The notes under the pieces: generated by a model | Database searches by the model: none | What the model was told of the DNA's origin: nothing | Seen by the model: only the letters and a program-made list of their open reading frames with translations | Origin: Porodaedalea pini | Lineage: Eukaryota > Basidiomycota > Agaricomycetes > Hymenochaetales > Hymenochaetaceae | Length of the DNA: 64,000 bases | Assembly: GCA_002794775.1 (NCBI GenBank) | Contig: NBAY01000015.1 | Span: 62,001 to 126,000, forward strand | Direction of reading: 5' to 3' | Translations under genes and position numbers: made by a program | Shown here: piece by piece, positions 58,940-64,000 of the stretch | How the letters are laid out: each line of letters starts with the position of its first letter | Numbering within the stretch: position 1 is the stretch's first letter

Positions 58940-60060
58940 CGATTATAAAATAATGAAGGTGGTAGGACCGCAGAGGTTCATGCACGATGGTGCATGGCAT
59001 TATACTATTATCTATATGAGCGGTCCGTTATGAAAATAAGCGGGGAGTGAATGCAGTGAGGTTGTGAAATTGTATGGGGACCATTGTATTATAGTTTTAA
59101 AGCCGGTGGTCATAGATAAATGAGTACTATGTATGTATTATAATTTAAAAGGTCAGATTTTATATCAATGTGAGGATCGATTCTATTAAGTGAGCATGCG
59201 ATACAGAGGCCCCCATACAATTATTCAAAGCCTTGGTCCAGTTTTAAAATGTACTCGAGTGTGCATTATAATATAAGAACCATTGATTGGGGAACTATTA
59301 TCTATCATACAAAGAGCAGGTCACAGTAATTTTATGAATAAACCATGAGATTGGGTTCTGTCATACTATCATACAAAAAATGCGGCCTTCGTGATTTATT
59401 CAGTAAGTGGGAGATTCTATAAACGAGACCGTGAGCTTCAGTGTATCATTCTATCATACAAAGCGGCGGTCTCGATTTTATATTCGACTAGCTTGTTTTA
59501 TGACTGGAACTGAGAGGCGGGGCGGTATTATACAATTATAAAAAGATACGGCTCTGATTTATAATTCAATGGGCCTATCATTCTATAAAGTGACCGGAGG
59601 ATAGGCGGCTGTTATTCTATCATACAAAGCGGCAGTCTCAATTTTATATTCAACTAGCTTATTTTATGATGGGAACTGAGAGGCGTGGCGGTATTATACA
59701 ATTATAAAAAGATACGGCTCTGATTTAAAATTCAATGGGCCTGTCATTCTATAAAGTGATCGGAGGATAGGCGGATGTCATACTAATTTCTGATCATACA
59801 AAGTACTGGTCACAATATTTAACTAGGCTAGTAATATAACTGGGAGCGAGAGCCTGGGTCATAGTATACAATTATAGCAAGGGTTGGCAGTCTGTCCACT
59901 ACACGTGTTATTTTATAAAAGTGAACACAGAATCATACTAATAAAACAGCACTGATTTTATACTCGTTCGGACTGGTTTTATAAAGCGAACATTTTTATT
60001 TCAGAGCCCTGCTATTTATAAAAAAGAGCTAGGTCAACTTTGTATGATCGAAGGTAAGCT
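58940..60060. repeat. AT-rich degenerate tandem array, unit about 83 bp
   Basis: The word CTATCATACAAA(G/A) recurs at 59,302, 59,366, 59,451 and 59,617, with a weaker form near 59,796. The units at 59,451-59,616 and 59,617-59,790 are about 166 bases each and close copies. Each splits into two related halves of 80-86 bases. Units left of 59,300 and right of 59,900 are more decayed. No coding content. Confidence 0.8.
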
Positions 60061-60142
60061 ACTTAATTACGAGTGGATCTATTACAAGTCCTGAAGTACG
60101 GCCTTTTAGAAACTTCAAGTTGAGATGGAACTTAAAAGTAAT

Positions 60143-63100
60143 TTACCTCTTTGGTACAGGCTCTCCACCGCCCTCAGACCTGCGCTTCGGACATATAGCA
60201 CTGTTATTGAGAGTCTGTATGACCCATGTTACGTCCGAGACAGCACAGGTCCAGTCGCAATTTGATTGCTTTGTTGCAAGGTCGGCATTGGCCCACATTG
60301 CAAGACCGAGGACGACTACAAAGAGCCCCAGCCGGCCAGAACAGCAGAGGCTATCCAGCCCCTGGCTGGCAGGTATTTTCTGGTTCAGCTTTGGCGGGGT
60401 GCGAGCTTTCTGGATCAAGGTCAGTCGCCATTCGGGCTGCAAAGCTCGCCACCATTCCCACCACGCATCACCGAATTCCGCTCCATCCTTGACCTTTTCA
60501 ACCTCAAAGTCTTCGCTTCCAGCACGCAGGAGGTTCACAGCCTTCATAATCTCAGTTGGTGCGTGCTTTAATGGAAAGTCGCGGAACTATACAGATACTC
60601 TCAGAAACGCTGAGAATAAAATAAAAGTGAAACTTACATGTTTAACCACAGCCGCCACCTCAAACTCATGCCAAGCGTCGACAACAGCAATCCAGTCAGG
60701 TGTCTTCCAGATAGCCGTAAACCGGTTCGCGAAAGAATCAGCCCATAGCGACGTAGATGAAGGGGAGGCGCTGAAGAGGTGCTGAGACTGCTCGGGTGGG
60801 TTCTCTATTGGCGCCCTAGGCTCCTCAGCCATTGGAGTGGCTGGTACGCTCTTTTAGTGGATCTCATCAGTATATACTAAGATGGTAGATAATACAAAAT
60901 CAATTCTCACATTTATGGCTTCTGTGGCCGGTATGGTGTCCGGTGAGACCTGTGCATCATAAAAGTTAGTGAATGGTTCATTTAATAAAATGAGCGCGAC
61001 GGAGTGAGAGCGCTGCAGATGACGAAGAAAAGAATCGGAGGAGAGAAGTAGATAGTCTGTAGCTCGCAAGCTTCATAGATGCGCACTCTACACACAGCAG
61101 CACATCATCGCTGTGCTTTAGTCTGCTACCTATCGTCCTGCCCAATGCAATGACTCACCTTATTTTCCTTACTACCTCTACGCCTATCATTTCCAGGGTC
61201 AGAAGCGGCAGCTTCATATTTTTCTGAAGATATGCTTGGTTTAATCTATGAAAGATAAATATTCAGGAATGTAAAGAAAAAGAAAAGTGAAGGGCTGAAG
61301 GCTCACCGCCGCAAGTAGACTCACTGATCCAGTAGCGAGTGGAAGAGACGCTACTTTACCATCAGCAGGTACCTGCTGTATATCGAGAGGAAGGCTCGTC
61401 GCAATTACAGACGGGCTGGATGCAATGCTCTTGTGCAGATCGAAGGAGTCGGCAAGAGATGTCTGCGCCGCCCCAGGCTCAGGCGCAGACACCGTCATGG
61501 CCATAGTGCTGTCAATGCTCGTGTCTCTTGGGGGAGGTAACTCAGGTGCAATCCGTTCATTGGTCCGGTGGTTCGTGTCTGTGTCTGCACCTCTCCGAGC
61601 AGTGCGCCTGACTATCTTGGGGCGTGGCAGCGGCTGGGGAGCCTTTGCCTCTTTGCCTTTACCTTTTCTGATCCCCCTCCCCTTCGGACGCTTCACTGCG
61701 AGAGTCTGGCTAGGAGCCAGAGAAGACGTTTCCATGACTGGGAGATTGGCGAGCTTGAGGATTGTGTTGATCATGTCGAAGTCGTTGACGTTTGGCTCAA
61801 AAGTCAACAGAACATCACTAATACATTTGGACTCAACTGGCTTGCCTGAATACATGTCGACCAACCTTCCCATCGCCTCATTGCATCGTTTGTTTGCTGC
61901 AACCTTCTGCTCGTATGGATTGATGGGATGAGATATCTTCTTCGCTCGGTCGACGTCGATGCCCTCCTCATGCACAACAAGAGTTGCGCTGTCCCTGGGA
62001 CGTGATTTCTTCTTCACTCTGTTGCTGTCGACATCCTCCTCATGTAAAACAGGAGCTACTCTGTCTCCACGTTGTGATGATTTCTTCACTCGGTCGCCAT
62101 CAACATCCTTCTCATTCACAACAAGAGCTAAGTCATCTACTTCGCCTGCTGACCTGTCGGCGCACAAGGCTTCGTCTTTGTTATCAGAGTCGGATTTGGA
62201 GCTGTCGATGTCCACGAACTTCTTGAATTTGGGTTCGGTGTGGGTCTTCTGTTGGTGAGGTTTCTCTGGGGAATTGTCCAGCAAGTCACCAGATATCTCC
62301 GGGCCAACAGGAGGTGCATTGACAGAGCAACTCACATGGGCATTAATGTCAAGCTCTGCCGGCGCATTCGAGACTATGACAACATTGTCAAGGGGCGGCT
62401 TGTTGCTGTTGTTTTTGAAAATGAACTTTTCGCGCTGCTCGGAAGCTGCAAAAGGTATTAATTAAATGCGAGATTAATAAAGTACCGAAACAACTTACGA
62501 TAGGCCGCTGAGAGAAACCGCTTGTAGGAATCAATGATGTTTGTATGGAATGAGTCGTCCGTACCAGGCCAGTCATTTTTGAGCTGGAATGTCTTGCCTT
62601 TATGAAACCTGAGGGTGCATATAGCAGCTCTTGAGAGGCGATGCAAAGAACATTTTAGAAGGGGACTTACACATAAAGGCAGAGTGCGCCTCCCAGACGC
62701 GGCTGAGGTCCTCCAATGATAAATGTTCCACTCCATCCGGTCTGCTCGTAAAAGTTGTCTAAGCAGCGCTTGAGAGAACGAGGCACGGCCTCGATAGCTC
62801 TGTGAGACAAGTTAAGTGGCGCGTGATGATAATAAGGTTCTAGTACTCATGCGTCAAGCTTTGTATGCGCCGCTGTCTCTTTATCAACCTTGCCGCCTTC
62901 ATCTCCATCCTTGTTATCGTCATCTTCCTCGGGCTCGATTGCTTCAATCTTGTGGGAATTATAATCATCGGCTAGCTTCTTGGCACGGGCTTTTACTGCA
63001 TCAGACTCGTGTTTCTGCAAGAACTCATTAGCTCGATCGCCTGACCAGGCTACAGAAATCTTGGGCTCATTGCCAGCAGCTTTCTCGGCCTTGCAATAAG

Positions 63101-63590
63101 CCTTGTACAAGCTCTTCTCTGGATCAATCCCAGCCGCCTCAGCTTCCTCGCAATGCTTCTTGTAATCGGCCTCCTTTAGCAACTGGAGCCGATTGGGATA
63201 CATGGCCATGTATGCTGTATGCTGCTGATAATGACCTCGCTTCACTGGCACCTTCGAAAGGTCGAGATAGAATGCATTGCTCGTCGCTCCTGATCTTCCG
63301 GGGTTATGCTTGCCATTGTAGAACCAGTTATGAATTTTCTATTATAAATTTAAGTCTTGTGAGTACGGATTATCAAAGGTATCAATACTTACACTTGTAA
63401 AATCGACCTTTAGCTTCTCTCACTCCTTGTCTGTCTCATCGCTTGGTAAGGGGAAGGATCTGAACCACTCCTCAAAAACTGCGCTGAAAAATGTAGGAGT
63501 GGACGATGACTCCTGTGTGTCGTGGAACCATTCGACCCGACTCGAGAGCCAGGCTTTTTGCGCAGGACACGCCCATGATTTACGACCCAT
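60143..63590 (-). pseudogene. Uncharacterised Agaricomycete gene family member, with in-frame stop
   Basis: Multi-exon, from MGRKSWACPAQKAWLSSRVE at 63,590. After DETDKE the codon is TGA where TGG (Trp) is expected, then EKLKVDFTS. Across an intron comes KIHNWFYNGKHNPGRSGATS, a K-I-x-x-W-F motif reminiscent of DNA-binding helices. Then KAYCKAEKAAGNEPKISVAW, a later exon with NDWPGTDDSFHTNIID, and a long charged segment with repeated VHEE(D/G)(V/I)D units at 61,241-62,335. The C-terminus (60,143-60,547) shows AWWEWWRALQPEWRLTLIQK and GRLGLFVVVLGLAMWANADL. I know this order from many hypothetical proteins of mushrooms; the role is unknown and a transposon link is suspected. The TGA suggests a pseudogene. 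Confidence 0.65.
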
Positions 63591-64000
63591 ACAAACACAG
63601 AGGGTATTTTCGGATTGGGGGATGGTAATGAAAATGTGAGGTACGTCTCTCCAAAATAAACCTGACCGAAAGATAAAATAATAGAAAATGCCAATCAGAA
63701 CATAAAATGACAGAAAACGCAACTGGGGGCCATAGTCTGAGTCGGCATTGGTAGCCGATTGCCCTGCCAGATCGCCAAAGGCATGCAGACCTCAATCCAA
63801 TCCCTCGCTGTCGTGATCTTTGAAGCAACTGTAGCAAGTCTAGGTACAGATGGCCATTTCCCCTCTGCTGTGACACGCCTTAACTTCCAGCAAGTCCAGC
63901 TTCATTGTGAGTCTTTTGTATTATAGTTACAGTGCAGACTCAAGCAGTTATTCAATGCTACATTTATTCCTACTTGTCACCGATCTGTCTGGGAAGGAGA
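63591..64000. other. Window edge, no gene recognised
   Basis: Upstream of the preceding gene's start. No domain is seen in the remaining frames, and the gene might have a further 5' exon beyond the window. Confidence 0.4.

Noticed and set aside
58940..60060. CRISPR-like array
   Set aside because: Units are degenerate, have no spacer/repeat alternation, and the DNA is eukaryotic.

Overview
The window looks like nuclear DNA from a basidiomycete fungus, most likely an Agaricomycete. Genes sit on both strands and are split by many 50-70 base GT-AG introns. Recognisable products are eukaryotic (Sm D1, a DNAJC17-like J-domain/RRM protein, Tup1-type WD40, mitochondrial-type asparaginyl-tRNA synthetase, a mitochondrial carrier, DUF2235 proteins). 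One region belongs to an uncharacterised family that I know, from memory, to be expanded in Agaricomycetes. I see no rRNA, tRNA or CRISPR array.

Layout. 1-6.6 kb is ordinary gene space: an alpha/beta hydrolase (+), a long coiled-coil protein (-) and, from a shared divergent promoter, Sm D1 (+). About 6.9-35.9 kb is a large, decaying tandem segmental duplication. Each half holds a truncated mitochondrial carrier, an asparaginyl-tRNA synthetase C-terminal scrap, and two DUF2235 + asparaginyl-tRNA synthetase pairs. Most copies are broken; the rightmost pair (31.06-35.48 kb) is complete. The right half is interrupted by a 3.4 kb Tc1/mariner-type transposon (19,784-23,213), and the paralogous left half keeps the empty TA site. 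36.1-37.4 kb is the DNAJC17-like gene.

39-53.4 kb holds two tandem paralogues of an unusual gene: a serine/threonine kinase fused to a Tup1-type WD40 propeller. The right copy (50,678-53,435) looks complete. The left copy (39,087-46,537) is cut in its kinase exon by a 4.5 kb element (41,156-45,672) with 17 bp terminal inverted repeats and a 2 bp CG target duplication. That element has no recognisable intact transposase. It carries pieces of two host genes, eIF4G (MIF4G domain, introns retained) and cytosolic prolyl-tRNA synthetase, so it is a gene-capturing (Pack-type) transposon.

Interspersed at 47-55 kb are three paralogues of a small protein with a zinc-cluster-like pattern, CX2CX6CX11CX2CX7C, always split by an intron just before the third cysteine. 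The middle one appears frameshifted. 55.6-58.3 kb holds an unrecognised three-exon gene and an F-box pseudogene. 58.9-60.1 kb is an AT-rich array of roughly 83 bp degenerate repeats, beside a long minus-strand gene of the uncharacterised family (60.1-63.6 kb) that contains an in-frame TGA.

The main themes are segmental duplication, gene decay and transposon capture around a novel kinase-Tup1 fusion. All exon models were built by hand from splice signals and reading frame; none is checked against transcripts.
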